In this document: positions 34,933 to 45,137 of the stretch, piece after piece
Numbering within the stretch: the first letter of the stretch is position 1
How the letters are laid out: each line of letters starts with the position of its first letter
Source: Halorussus ruber
GTDB taxonomy: Archaea > Halobacteriota > Halobacteria > Halobacteriales > Haladaptataceae
Assembly (NCBI RefSeq): GCF_004765785.1
Contig: NZ_SBIT01000016.1
Location: 94,583-158,582, forward strand
Direction of reading: 5' to 3'
DNA length: 64,000 nt
Notes under the pieces: model-generated
What the model was told of the DNA's origin: nothing
Database searches by the model: none
What the model saw: the letters and a program-made list of their open reading frames with translations, nothing else
Made by a program: the position numbers and the translations under genes

Positions 34933-35910
34933 ATGACGGAAGCCAATCCCCCAACGCGCCGAACCGACCCGAACCCCGACCCGCTGCCGGTAGACGAGGC
35001 CGCGGCCGTCGCCGACCGAGTGGTCGAGAACGTCGAGCGGGTCATCGTGGGCCACCACGACGTGACCGAACACATCGTGACCGCCATCCTCGCGCGCGGT
35101 CATCTCTTGCTCGACGACGTGCCCGGCGTCGGCAAGACGATGCTCGCCCGGTCGCTCGCCCGCTCCATCGACTGTGAATTCTCCCGCGTCCAGTTCACGC
35201 CAGACCTGATGCCGACCGACGTGACCGGCGTGAACGTCTTCGACGAGCGAACCCGGGAGTTCGAGTTCCGGCCCGGTCCCGTCTTCGGCAACGTGGTGCT
35301 GGCCGACGAAATCAACCGCGCGCCGCCCAAGACCCAGTCGGCCCTGCTGGAAGCGATGGAGGAGGCCCAGGTCACGGTCGACGGCGAGACGTACAAACTC
35401 GACCAACCGTTCACCGTCATCGCCACCCAGAACGACGTGGAGGCCGACCGGACCTACGAACTCCCCATCGCCGAAATCGACCGGTTCGCCAAGCGACTGA
35501 CGCTGGGCTACCCCTCGCCCGAGGACGAATCGGAGGTCCTCCGGCGGGTCACGGGCGGCCACCCTATCGAGGAACTCGACGCCGTGGCGACCGCCGAGGA
35601 GGTAATCGCGGCCCGCGAGACGGTCGCCGACGTGACCGCCGAGGAGGCGGTTCGGGACTACGTCACCCGACTCGCCAACTACACCCGCGACCACGCCGAC
35701 CTCGGGGTGAGTCCGCGGGGGTCCATCGCGCTCCTCCGGTCCGCCCAAGCCCGCGCCGTCCTCGACGGTCGGGACTACGTGGTCCCCGACGACGTGCAGT
35801 CGGAGGCCGAGGCCGTCCTCGCCCACCGGGTCCGGACCGGCGCGGAGTCGGCGGCCCAGTCCGGCCGCGAGTTGATAGCCGAGGCGCTCGATTCGGTTCC
35901 GGTGGAGTGA
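34933..35910 (+). CDS. MoxR-type AAA+ ATPase
   Basis: The 325-residue protein has Walker A LDDVPGVGKTMLARSL near residue 60, Walker B VVLADEINRAPPKTQSALLE, sensor 1 VIATQNDVEADRTYELPIAE and the C-terminal lid ending in IAEALDSVPVE. MoxR ATPases act as chaperones, often with DUF58 and transglutaminase partners, which are exactly the next two genes here. The ATG at 34933 is chosen over the long upstream extension. Its stop overlaps the ATG of the DUF58 gene, so the operon is translationally coupled. Confidence 0.95.
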   Translation: MTEANPPTRRTDPNPDPLPVDEAAAVADRVVENVERVIVGHHDVTEHIVTAILARGHLLLDDVPGVGKTMLARSLARSIDCEFSRVQFTPDLMPTDVTGVNVFDERTREFEFRPGPVFGNVVLADEINRAPPKTQSALLEAMEEAQVTVDGETYKLDQPFTVIATQNDVEADRTYELPIAEIDRFAKRLTLGYPSPEDESEVLRRVTGGHPIEELDAVATAEEVIAARETVADVTAEEAVRDYVTRLANYTRDHADLGVSPRGSIALLRSAQARAVLDGRDYVVPDDVQSEAEAVLAHRVRTGAESAAQSGRELIAEALDSVPVE

Positions 35911-36986
35911 TGCTGACGCGACGTGGATGGGCGCTGGCGCTCGCCGCGGTCTTCGCGTTCGGGATGGCCGCGTGGTTCAGCGCCCGCTCGTTGAACGCGG
36001 TCGTCGGCCCCGCGCTGGTGGCGCTCGCGGCCGGATGGCTCCAGCTCGAGCGCGCCAGCCAGCCGGACCTCCGGACCCGGACGCCCGACTACGGCTTCGC
36101 TGGCGAGACCGCCACCGTCTCGCTCGACTTCGACGCTGACACGCCCCTCTCCGGAAGCGTCCGGCTCGAATCCGGCGACGGCCTCGACGTACAGAACCCC
36201 GAAGTCGAGACGACCGTCGCCGACGACGCCATCGACTTCGACGTGGCGCTCCGCCAGCGCGGCGTCCAGTCGGTCGGTCCGGTCGAGGTCGTCGCCGAGG
36301 ACGTGCTGGGCGTCTGGTCGGAGACCTACACCTACCCGGTCACCAGCGAACTCGTCGTCTTCCCTCAGATTCACCGCCTGCGGGACGCCAGCGACCTGAC
36401 GGCGCTCCACCGGGAGTTCGGTCTCGGCGGCAGGGACCGATTCGAGCAACTCCGCGAGTACGAGCGCGGCGACCCCCTTCGGGACGTGCACTGGAAGTCC
36501 AGCGCCAAGCGCGCCGACGGCGACCTCGTGGTGATGGAGTTCGAGGCCAACGAGGAGCGCGAGCAGGTCGAACTCCTCGCGGAGGCCGAGGGCGGCCGGA
36601 TGGACGACGTGGCCGAGGCGGCCGCCAGCGTCCTGACGTACCTGCTGGACGCCGGGCTCGCGGTCGGCCTGACGGTCCCCGGCGGCCGGGTCGAACCCGG
36701 CGCGGGCGAGGGCCACCGGACCGAACTGCTCACCCTGCTGGCCCGGTCGAACCCCGGCACGGTCAGCGACCGCCGACGAGACGGGGCCGACGTGCTGGTG
36801 CAGGGCCGGACCGACGAGGAGTCGGTCACGGTCACCGTCGGCGAGCGCACGGTCACGTTCGACCAGTTGTCGGGCGGGGCGTCTGGCGGTCCGTCCCCGG
36901 ACGCCGGAAGCGAGCCGAACGCCAGCGACGAGGCGAGCGCGCCCGCCGAGTCTCCGGCCTTCGCCGACGGAGGTGAGCGCCGATGA
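35910..36986 (+). CDS. DUF58 protein with N-terminal membrane segments
   Basis: The 358-residue protein begins MLTRRGWALALAAVFAFGMA, with two membrane helices, then a beta-rich region and the DUF58 signature REYERGDPLRDVHWKSSAKR near residue 190. After it comes a von Willebrand A-like C-terminal region. The ATG overlaps the TGA of the moxR gene (GTGATG), and its own 3' end overlaps the next gene by four bases. The last 50 residues are Ala/Gly/Ser-rich and disordered. Together with MoxR and the transglutaminase it forms a conserved complex of unknown cell-envelope function. Confidence 0.93.
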   Translation: MLTRRGWALALAAVFAFGMAAWFSARSLNAVVGPALVALAAGWLQLERASQPDLRTRTPDYGFAGETATVSLDFDADTPLSGSVRLESGDGLDVQNPEVETTVADDAIDFDVALRQRGVQSVGPVEVVAEDVLGVWSETYTYPVTSELVVFPQIHRLRDASDLTALHREFGLGGRDRFEQLREYERGDPLRDVHWKSSAKRADGDLVVMEFEANEEREQVELLAEAEGGRMDDVAEAAASVLTYLLDAGLAVGLTVPGGRVEPGAGEGHRTELLTLLARSNPGTVSDRRRDGADVLVQGRTDEESVTVTVGERTVTFDQLSGGASGGPSPDAGSEPNASDEASAPAESPAFADGGERR

Positions 36987-39280
36987 GCGCCGATAGCACC
37001 CCCTCCGACGCCTCGGTCAAGAATCGGCTCAGTCTCGGCGACGCGTCGGTGTCGTACCACCACCTCGCGGTCGGGTCGCTCGCGGTGCTGATGACGACGT
37101 ACCTGAGCGTCCTCTTCCACGTCACCGACATCGTGGGCGGGACGACGACCCTGCTGGGCCTCGTGGCCGCGACGTTGCTCGCGGGGACGCTAATCGCTCG
37201 GCGACTCCGGCCCAAGCAGGCAGTAGTGCTTGCCGCGGTCCTGCTCGCGCTCGGACTGGTCGGCTACTATCTCGCGGTTCCCAGCGCCTACCTCGTGGCG
37301 ATGTCGCTGGGCAAGGTCGTCTCGGACAACGTGGCGCTGTTGACCGGCCTGTCGGTCCTCCGGATGACCGAGGTCGGCGCGTGGGCGCTCGGGGTCGCCC
37401 CGGCGATGGTGTTCGCGCCGTGGTACCTCGTCCTCCGGCGGCGCTACGCGCTGGCGGTCGGCGCGGCCGGGACCGCGATGGGATTCTTCGTCCTGACGGG
37501 CGACCTGAGCAGCTTCCTGACGCTGGTCGGGATGCTCGCGGTGACCGCGACCCTCGGGTTCGGGACCTTGGCGCGCCGAGGCGGCACGCCAGAGCAGGTC
37601 GATACCCTCGCGGTCGTGCTGGTGGCGATGATACTGCTGGCCTCGACGGTCACCCTCGTCCCCGGCGGCGGCGCGAGTCCAATCCTGCCCGGCGGGGGCG
37701 GCACCCCGACGGTCGAAGACGCGTTCGTCAGTAACGGCGAGCGGATGTCCATCGTGGGGTCGATTCGGCTCTCGCCGAAGGTCCGGTTCACCGTCGAGTC
37801 CGAGGAGCCGGGCTACTGGCGGGTCGGTGCCTACGACCGATACGACGGCAACGGCTGGATTCGGACGGGCGAGGCCAGAGACTACGGTCCCCAGCCCGCG
37901 CCGCCGGGCCGGTCGCGGGCGGTCGAGCAGACCGTCACCGTGAAAGCCGAGCGCATGGCGGCGATGCCCGCGATGTGGCGACCGACGCGGCTGGAGTCGG
38001 GCGACCGGGACAACACGCGAGTCAGTCCGCTCGGCGCGTTCGACCCGGTGGGCGCGCTCCGCGAGGGCGAACAGTACACGGTCGTGAGTCGGGTCCCCGA
38101 CCCATCGGAGCGTCAGCTTCGGGACGCGGGCACCGACTACCCGGCGCGCATCGAGAACCGGTATCTCCAACTGCCGGGGAGTTCCGAAGACCGGATTCGC
38201 CAGCGAACGAACCGCGTCGTCGAGGCGGCCGACGCCGAGACGCCCTACGAGAAGGCTACGGCCATCGAGGGGTGGCTCGAATCGAACAAGAGCTACTCGC
38301 TGGAGGTCTCCCGGCCCGACGGCAACATCGCCGAGAGCTTCATCTTCGAGATGGAGTCGGGCTACTGCACCTACTACGCCACCTCGATGGTGACGATGCT
38401 GCGGTCGCAGGGCGTCCCCGCGCGGTTCGCGGTGGGGTACGTCTCGGGCCAGCGCGTCGCCGAGGACGAGTGGGTCGTCCGCGGCCTCGATTCCCACGCG
38501 TGGGTCGAGGTCTACTTCCCCGACGTCGGATGGGTCCGGTTCGACCCCACGCCGGGCGGCCCGCGCGAGCAGGCAGAGAGCTCGCAAATCGAGGCGGCCC
38601 GCCAGAGCAACGTCTCGAACGTGGACACCGACGAGAGCGAGGAGGGCACGTGGACCCCGACCACCACCGAGACGACGACCGTCTCGGGCGGTAACGAGAC
38701 GACCAGCCCCGACGGGAACGCCACGACCGTCCCCTCGACGCCCGCAAGCGGCGGACTCGGCGACCGTCAGCCCATCAACCCGGGCCGAGGAGCCTCCAAC
38801 GAGACGTTCGGCGGGTTCACCACCACGAGCGGCGGCACGGTCGGCGAGGAGGAAGACGACGAGTCCGGCGGGATTCCAATCGGCCCGCCGTCGCGCGAGC
38901 AGACGATTCTCGGCGGTCTCGTGGCCGTCGGCCTGCTCGCGGCGGGTCGGCGGTCGGGGACGCTCGAACGCCTCCGGCGGGCGGTCTGGCTCCGGTGGCA
39001 ACCCCGCGAGGACCCCGAGACCGACGTGTCGCGGGCGTTCGACCGGCTCGAGTATCTCCTCGGTCGGGAACACCGCGAGCGACGGCCGGGCGAGACGCCC
39101 CGCGAGTACCTGACCGCGCTGGAGGAGACGACCGACCTCGACGACCGAGCTACTCGCGTCGGGTCCATCTACGAGCAGGTCCGCTACGCCGGTGACGCCG
39201 ACGACGGACTGGCGGACGAAGCGGTCTCGCTCGTGGACGAGTTGGTCAGCGACCGCCGGGGTCTCCTCGGCGCTCGCTGA
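36983..39280 (+). CDS. Transglutaminase-like membrane protein with DUF4129 C-terminus
   Basis: The 765-residue protein starts with about six membrane helices (residues 30-240, for example AVLMTTYLSVLFHVTDIVGG). An extracellular domain follows, whose transglutaminase-like core has the triad region: SGYCTYYATSMVTMLRSQG (Cys), LDSHAWVEVYFPDVGW (His) and FDPTPGG (Asp). A Thr/Asn-rich linker leads to a membrane helix and a cytosolic DUF4129 domain (FDRLEYLLGREHRERRPGET). It is the third gene of the MoxR/DUF58 operon. Whether it cross-links or cleaves surface proteins is unknown. Confidence 0.93.
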   Translation: MSADSTPSDASVKNRLSLGDASVSYHHLAVGSLAVLMTTYLSVLFHVTDIVGGTTTLLGLVAATLLAGTLIARRLRPKQAVVLAAVLLALGLVGYYLAVPSAYLVAMSLGKVVSDNVALLTGLSVLRMTEVGAWALGVAPAMVFAPWYLVLRRRYALAVGAAGTAMGFFVLTGDLSSFLTLVGMLAVTATLGFGTLARRGGTPEQVDTLAVVLVAMILLASTVTLVPGGGASPILPGGGGTPTVEDAFVSNGERMSIVGSIRLSPKVRFTVESEEPGYWRVGAYDRYDGNGWIRTGEARDYGPQPAPPGRSRAVEQTVTVKAERMAAMPAMWRPTRLESGDRDNTRVSPLGAFDPVGALREGEQYTVVSRVPDPSERQLRDAGTDYPARIENRYLQLPGSSEDRIRQRTNRVVEAADAETPYEKATAIEGWLESNKSYSLEVSRPDGNIAESFIFEMESGYCTYYATSMVTMLRSQGVPARFAVGYVSGQRVAEDEWVVRGLDSHAWVEVYFPDVGWVRFDPTPGGPREQAESSQIEAARQSNVSNVDTDESEEGTWTPTTTETTTVSGGNETTSPDGNATTVPSTPASGGLGDRQPINPGRGASNETFGGFTTTSGGTVGEEEDDESGGIPIGPPSREQTILGGLVAVGLLAAGRRSGTLERLRRAVWLRWQPREDPETDVSRAFDRLEYLLGREHRERRPGETPREYLTALEETTDLDDRATRVGSIYEQVRYAGDADDGLADEAVSLVDELVSDRRGLLGAR

Positions 39281-39355
39281 CTCGTCGGTGGTGTCGAGAA
39301 GCGGACCCACTCGTGCGTATCGCTCGACGCCACAGCCGACCCCCTGGCGGACTGA

Positions 39356-39847
<492 letters not shown>

Positions 39848-40013
39848 CGTTCACGCCGGTTTTGCGCTGTCGAAAAGGGTCAACGAGTGGCAACTGCGTT
39901 CGGCGACCCGGAGCGTTGCGACGTTTCTCCGCGGTCTCCTTCTCGTCCGGTCAAGCAAGCAAAAAGATTGTCTAGAAAACTAAATCGTTTCTTAGAGACA
40001 ACTATAGGATGGT

Positions 40014-40397
40014 CTAGAACGGCGCGTCCGGGCCCTCGGTCACGTCGCCGGATTCGTCGGTCGCGTCGCTTTCGGCGTCCGACCGTTCCAGTCCGTACTC
40101 CCACTCGTCCAGTCCGCCAGCCATGCTCTCGACGCGGGCGTCGTCGGGCACGCCCTCGTAGGACGAAATCAGTCGCGCGGCCTGCACGCTGGATTTCCCG
40201 TGCGGGCAGACGGTGACGACGCGCTCCGCGCCGTCGAGGCGCTCGACTTCGTTGGCGAGCGCGTGGAAGGGGATGTTCTCGCTGTCGGGGATGTGCCCGC
40301 GCTCGAACGCTGGTTCGGGTCGGATGTCTACGATTCGGACCGCCTCGCCAGCCTCCAAGAGTTCGCGTACCTCCTCTGGAGAGATTTCGGCGTCCAT
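40014..40397 (-). CDS. Rhodanese-domain protein
   Basis: This 127-residue single rhodanese domain starts MDAEISPEEVRELLEAGEAV, has the RIVDIRPEPAFERGHIPDSE block and the active-site Cys in VVTVCPHGKSSVQAARLIS. It ends with a disordered acidic tail (ESDATDESGDVTEGPDAPF). Sulfurtransferase activity is likely; the physiological acceptor is unknown. Confidence 0.94.
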   Translation of the reverse strand: MDAEISPEEVRELLEAGEAVRIVDIRPEPAFERGHIPDSENIPFHALANEVERLDGAERVVTVCPHGKSSVQAARLISSYEGVPDDARVESMAGGLDEWEYGLERSDAESDATDESGDVTEGPDAPF

Positions 40398-40542
40398 CGG
40401 CTTGCGTTTGGCTTTCCGACCGAATAAGCCCCGCGGTGGAGGCCGTTCGCGGTCGGGGTCCTGTTCCCGCTACGGACAACTGCTGGCGACATCGACGCCG
40501 TTCCGGTCGGCCGGGAGCGTCATCCGGAACTCCTCCAGTCCG

Positions 40543-41088
40543 TCACGAGGAGATTCGCACCGGTGCATCCCCGCTGTAGACCCACGGCCGGTCCGCCGGG
40601 GCACGCTCGACTACGACGAGGAGCGTCACGTTCCCCGTCTCGACCGGCGCGGGAAGCGAGACGGCCGATTCGGGTCGCACGACCGCGGACCACTCGGCCG
40701 CGCCAGTCGGAACGGCTGGCGCGATGGCGGTGATGTTCCGAACCGGTTCGACCGTCGAGTCGTCTCGGTCCACGAAGGGAACGCTCTGGACGAGCGCGTC
40801 GCTTTCGTCGACGGACTTCGTCACCGCCGTCCCGTTCCCGAAGGAAACGTTCAACACCGGACTCGGCTCGCGGAACACGTAGAACTCGACTCGGTAGGAG
40901 ACCGAGCGTTCGTCGACCACCGAAATCGGTTGTGAAAGCCGAGGGGGAGCGGACTCAGCTCCCGACTCCTCGGTGGTCGTCGGTTCTGCGGTGGCATCCG
41001 TCGAGCGCGGCGTATCGGTCTGGCCGAGGCCGCCGCTACACCCGGCGAGGAGGACGAGTCCGACGAGCAGGGCGGTGTGGAGTTTCAC
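40543..41088 (-). CDS. Secreted lipoprotein, unknown function (181 aa)
   Basis: A GTG at 41086-41088 gives MKLHTALLVGLVLLAGCSGG, a clear lipoprotein signal with the lipobox Cys at residue 17. A Thr/Glu/Ala-rich linker follows, then a beta-rich domain (SVSYRVEFYVFREPSPVLN, AEWSAVVRPESAVSL, VTLLVVVERAPADRP). The longer frame to 41472 is basic and unlikely. No family is recognised; it is probably anchored outside the cell membrane. Confidence 0.75.
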   Translation of the reverse strand: MKLHTALLVGLVLLAGCSGGLGQTDTPRSTDATAEPTTTEESGAESAPPRLSQPISVVDERSVSYRVEFYVFREPSPVLNVSFGNGTAVTKSVDESDALVQSVPFVDRDDSTVEPVRNITAIAPAVPTGAAEWSAVVRPESAVSLPAPVETGNVTLLVVVERAPADRPWVYSGDAPVRISS

Positions 41089-41329
41089 ACGGAGCGTCGA
41101 GAGACCCTCGTCTAGACGTTTGCGAGTTAACGGGTAAAATTTGACATCTCCTCGGCGTCCGGCTCTCGCCGCGTCTCGATTCCGCCTGGCGCGCTCTCCG
41201 GCGAATTTTCCGCCCGCGGTCGGCTCGAAATCTCCTCGGTAAGCACTCGTTACTTTCACGTCCTCGACTGCTGAAAGTGAGTGTATTCTGACCAAAAACC
41301 GCAAGTAGTGGCGGACCGTGTGCAGTAGT

Positions 41330-41626
41330 ATGTGGGGTTCCCGGAGTAGCCGGGGTAACTCGGTCGACTGTATCGCCTGTGGGGAGACCCTTCGCCGCGA
41401 CGACGCCCGCGAGTACGACAAGGAGGGCGACCGCTGGGACCGGAAGGGCAAGGACTTCGAGTATCTCTGCAAGGAGTGTCACACCGGCCTCTGCCACCAG
41501 CCGCGAGACGAACTCGAAGACCTGCTGGTAGACATCGAGGCGGACGGCCTCTCGGAGGCGGAGTTCCTGAATCGGTACTGCGAGGCCGTCGAGGAGCGGT
41601 ACGGGCCGCTCGACCACGAGCGGTAA
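41330..41626 (+). CDS. Conserved zinc-binding hypothetical protein (98 aa)
   Basis: From the ATG at 41330 (MWGSRSSRGNSVDCIACGET) the protein has two metal-binding pairs: DCIACGE near residue 14 and LCKECHTGLC near residue 47. The C-terminal half is helical (DELEDLLVDIEADGLSEAEF). Such short CxxC proteins are widespread in haloarchaea. Function unknown; a nucleic-acid or protein-binding zinc finger is the simplest reading. Confidence 0.75.
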   Translation: MWGSRSSRGNSVDCIACGETLRRDDAREYDKEGDRWDRKGKDFEYLCKECHTGLCHQPRDELEDLLVDIEADGLSEAEFLNRYCEAVEERYGPLDHER

Positions 41627-41756
41627 CCCGAGACTAACGTCGGTGCCGGTCCGATTCGTCTCCGACTGGTTGTGAGCCATCGACCGGTCCGACTCACCGG
41701 GGCGACGCTCGAATCGCTCCGATACGCCTAACTACTCGTCTCCGTTATCACACGGT

Positions 41757-43064
41757 ATGACGAGCGACGCCCAGGCCGAGGCCGGAACCCCCGAGGGACA
41801 AGGCCCGGTCGAGATTTCACCCGAACTGGCCGAACGACTCGAAGACAAGCGCGAGGAGTTATTCGAGAAGTTCGAGATTAGAGACGAGTTCCCCGACGCG
41901 GTCCTGACCGAGGCCGAGAAGCGGACCGAGGACATCCAATCGGAGATTCAGGACGAGGTCGAAGAGCGCAAAGACCTCCGGGACATGACGACGTGGACGA
42001 CCGACCCCATCGACGCCCAGGACTTCGACGACGCCCTCTCTATCGAGGAGCGCGACGACGAGTTCGTCCTCTGGGTCCACATCGCCGACGTGACTCACTA
42101 CGTCAACCCGGAGACAAACATGTGGGAGGAGGCAGTCGAGCGCGCCAACACCGTCTACCTGCCCGCCTACACCATCCACATGCTCCCGCCGGTGCTGGCC
42201 GAGACCGTCTGCTCGCTGGTCCCCAACGAGGACCGACTCGCCCACACCGTCGAGATGCACCTCGACAAGGAGAACCTGAGCTTCGAGAACATCGAGATTT
42301 ACAAGTCGGTCATCGAGAGCGACGCCCGCCTGACCTACACCGAGGCCGAGAACCTGCTGGACGACCCCGAGACCGCCGACGACCTCCTCGAAGACCCCGA
42401 GGTGGACCTCGCGGAGAAGACCGAACTGGTCTGGGAACTTGCCGACCGGATGCACGAACAGCGAAAGGAGGACGGCAGTCTCGTCCTCAACCCCCGGCGC
42501 GACCGCGCCCACACCATCATCGAGGAGTGCATGCTGAAGGCCAACAAGGCCGTCACGCACAAACTGATGTGGGACCGCGGCGTCGAGGCGATGTACCGCG
42601 TCCACCCCCAACCCAGCCCCGACGAGTGGAGCGAGGCCCTCCGCGAGATTCAGGACTTGGACGGCGTCTCGATTCCCGGGTCGAAGTGGGACGACCCCCG
42701 GATGGCGGTCAACGCCACGCTCGAAGAGGCACCCGAGCGCCAACTCGACAAGATTCAGTGGGCGGTGATGAAGGTGATGCCGCGCGCGAAGTACATGAAC
42801 GACCCCTTCGGCGGCCACCACGCGCTCAACTTCGAGATTTACGGCCACTTCACGAGTCCCATCCGGCGACTCTCGGACCTCATCAACCACTGGATCGTCT
42901 ACTCCAACGACGTACCTGAGGACCTCGTGGCGCTCTGTGACCGCGCCAGCGACAAGCAGGCCGACGCCGAGGCCTGCGAGCGCGAGTACAAGAAGTTCCT
43001 CGAAGAGGTCGGCCTTGACGCCGCCGCGGTAAACAATCGCGGCATCGAAGTGGTCGAAGAGTAA
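41757..43064 (+). CDS. RNase R/RNase II-type exoribonuclease (RNB domain)
   Basis: The 435-residue protein is a compact RNB nuclease without S1 or cold-shock domains, as seen in haloarchaea. The catalytic region is TDPIDAQDFDDALSIEERDD near residue 80, with the Asp cluster that binds magnesium. Downstream are VLWVHIADVTHYVNPETNMW, YLPAYTIHMLPPVLAETVCS and SPIRRLSDLINHWIVY. In Haloferax the homologue has been reported as essential. The N-terminal 60 residues are helical and charged. The start ATG at 41757 is well supported. Confidence 0.93.
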   Translation: MTSDAQAEAGTPEGQGPVEISPELAERLEDKREELFEKFEIRDEFPDAVLTEAEKRTEDIQSEIQDEVEERKDLRDMTTWTTDPIDAQDFDDALSIEERDDEFVLWVHIADVTHYVNPETNMWEEAVERANTVYLPAYTIHMLPPVLAETVCSLVPNEDRLAHTVEMHLDKENLSFENIEIYKSVIESDARLTYTEAENLLDDPETADDLLEDPEVDLAEKTELVWELADRMHEQRKEDGSLVLNPRRDRAHTIIEECMLKANKAVTHKLMWDRGVEAMYRVHPQPSPDEWSEALREIQDLDGVSIPGSKWDDPRMAVNATLEEAPERQLDKIQWAVMKVMPRAKYMNDPFGGHHALNFEIYGHFTSPIRRLSDLINHWIVYSNDVPEDLVALCDRASDKQADAEACEREYKKFLEEVGLDAAAVNNRGIEVVEE

Positions 43065-43190
43065 ATTCGACTGCTCGGCATTAATTTCGAGAGTAACGCT
43101 TAGAAATCTACAGTTCTTTCGCTCTACTAGACTCGCTCCGAAAGAACGAGGCCGTTCCCGGCATATAATCCGGCAATATTTCTCGGAAAG

Positions 43191-43196
43191 TTTATA
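43191..43196 (+). promoter_or_regulatory. TATA-like box of the histidine-kinase gene
   Basis: TTTATA lies 25-30 bases before the ATG at 43221, the expected spacing for a leaderless transcript. Confidence 0.5.
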
Positions 43197-43220
43197 CGTG
43201 GGTGGTATCCTCTAACGACC

Positions 43221-45113
43221 ATGGCGTCCTCTGGCAAGCGAGTACTCGTCGTAGACGACGAACCGGGACTCGCCGATATGGCGGCCGAATATCTCCAGCG
43301 AATCGACGAGGAGATGTCTACTACCGCGACCGATTCGGCGACCGACGCGCTCGAGTGTATCCGCAGCGGCTCGGAGTTCGATTGCGTCGTCTCTGACTAC
43401 AACATGCCCGGTATGAACGGGTTGGAGCTTCTGGAATCAGTGCGCGAGACGTATCCCTCGCTTCCGTTTATCCTCTATACCGGCAAGGGGAGCGAGGAAA
43501 TCGCCTCCGAGGCGATTTCGGCGGGCGTGACCGACTACCTCCAGAAGGAGACCGGCACCGACCACTACGAGGTGCTGGCCAAGCGCATCGAGAACGCGAT
43601 TTCACAGAACCGGGCGAAGATGGAACTCCGCCAGACCCGCCAGAAAATCGAGGCGCTCCACCAGACCGCGGCCAAGGCGGCCACCTGCTCGGACCGGACC
43701 GAACTCTCGAAGTTGGCGGTCGAGGCCGCCGAGGAGATTCTGGAGTTCGACCTCTGCGACATCAGTCTCGCCGAGGGGGACCGACTCGTCCCGCAGGCCG
43801 TCTCGAAGGGCGTCCCCTCCGACGGCTACTATCGCTCGACCTCGGTCGAGGCCGACGACAACATGGCGGCCCGCGTGTTCCGCGAGGGCGAATCGGTCCG
43901 CATCAACGACTTGCGCTCTCACGAGGTCGCTCCGGCCGAGTCGGACTATCGCTCGGCGGTGACGATTCCCATCGACGACCACGGCGTCTTTCAGGCGGTC
44001 TCGCGCGACGTGAACGGGTTCAGCGACCGCGACATCGAACTCGCGGAACTCCTGCTGGCTCACGTCTCGGCCGCGCTCGACCGAATCGGCTCCGAGGAGC
44101 AACTCCGCAACGAGCGCGACCGGTTCGCCGCGCTGTTTCACAACATCCCCCACGCCATCGGCGTCGGCGTGTTCGAGGACGGCGACCCCGTCCTGTCGGA
44201 GGCCAACCCGACGTTCGAGGAGGTCTTCGGCTGGGAGGCGGACGAGATTTCCGGCGAGTCGGTAGACGACCGCATCGTCCCCGAGGGGGCCGAGACCGAC
44301 GCGGCGGAAATCAACCGGCAGATGCAGAACGGCGACCACGTCTCGGGCAAGGAGGTCCGGCGAAACACCGCCGACGGCCACCGCGACTTCCTGCTCCACA
44401 CCGTCGAAGCGCCCAGCGACGACGCCGACGGCTTCGTCATCTACACCGACATCACCGAGCAGAAGCGCCGCGAGCGCGAACTCCAGCGCCAGAACGAGCG
44501 TCTGGACGAGTTCGCCAGCGTCCTCAGTCACGACCTGCGCAATCCCCTCGAAGTCGCCGACGGCAACGCGCGACTCCTCGCCGAGGACTGCGACAGCGAC
44601 TACGTCGAGCCGCTCCGGAACGCGCTCTGCCGAATCGAGGAACGGGTGGACGAGGCGCTCGAACTCGCCGAACAGGGCCGGACCGTCCGCGACCCGACCG
44701 ACAACTCGGTCCCGGCCGCGGTCGAGGAGGCATGGGACATGGTCGAGACGGGCGAGGCCGACCTCGAAACCGACGACCTGCCCGAGGAAGTTCCGAGCGA
44801 CGAGTCGCGTCTCAGGCGACTGTTCGAGAACTTGTTCCGCAACTCGGCCGAACACGGCGGCGGCGACGTGACGGTCGAGGTCGGCGGCCTCGACGGGGAT
44901 TGGGGCTTCTACGTCGCGGACGACGGCGTCGGCGTCGAGGAGGGCCACGAAAAACTGTTCGAGCGCGGATACACGACCAGCGACACGGGCACCGGTCTGG
45001 GCCTCCGAATCGTGGAGGACATCGCTCGCGCTCACGGCTGGTCGGTCCGAGCCACCGATTCGGCGGCGGGCGGCCTCCGGGTGGAAGTCCGGTTCAGAAA
45101 CGTCGAGGCCTGA
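43221..45113 (+). CDS. Hybrid sensor histidine kinase (REC-GAF-PAS-HisKA-HATPase)
   Basis: The 630-residue protein has an N-terminal receiver domain (VLVVDDEPGLADMAAEYLQR, phospho-acceptor Asp in CVVSDYNMPGMNG near residue 59, Lys in LQKETGTDH). Then come a GAF domain (about 155-290), a PAS domain (about 295-410, starting FAALFHNIPHAIGVGVFEDG) and the kinase core: H-box ASVLSHDLRNPLEVADG, N-box LFRNSAEHGG, G1 VADDGVGVEEG and G2 GTGLGLRIVEDIA. The REC-first arrangement is common in haloarchaeal kinases. It acts in the cytoplasm since no membrane helix is present. The signal and output are not known. Confidence 0.94.
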   Translation: MASSGKRVLVVDDEPGLADMAAEYLQRIDEEMSTTATDSATDALECIRSGSEFDCVVSDYNMPGMNGLELLESVRETYPSLPFILYTGKGSEEIASEAISAGVTDYLQKETGTDHYEVLAKRIENAISQNRAKMELRQTRQKIEALHQTAAKAATCSDRTELSKLAVEAAEEILEFDLCDISLAEGDRLVPQAVSKGVPSDGYYRSTSVEADDNMAARVFREGESVRINDLRSHEVAPAESDYRSAVTIPIDDHGVFQAVSRDVNGFSDRDIELAELLLAHVSAALDRIGSEEQLRNERDRFAALFHNIPHAIGVGVFEDGDPVLSEANPTFEEVFGWEADEISGESVDDRIVPEGAETDAAEINRQMQNGDHVSGKEVRRNTADGHRDFLLHTVEAPSDDADGFVIYTDITEQKRRERELQRQNERLDEFASVLSHDLRNPLEVADGNARLLAEDCDSDYVEPLRNALCRIEERVDEALELAEQGRTVRDPTDNSVPAAVEEAWDMVETGEADLETDDLPEEVPSDESRLRRLFENLFRNSAEHGGGDVTVEVGGLDGDWGFYVADDGVGVEEGHEKLFERGYTTSDTGTGLGLRIVEDIARAHGWSVRATDSAAGGLRVEVRFRNVEA

Positions 45114-45137
45114 ATCCGCGCCGGGTCCGCAGTCCGA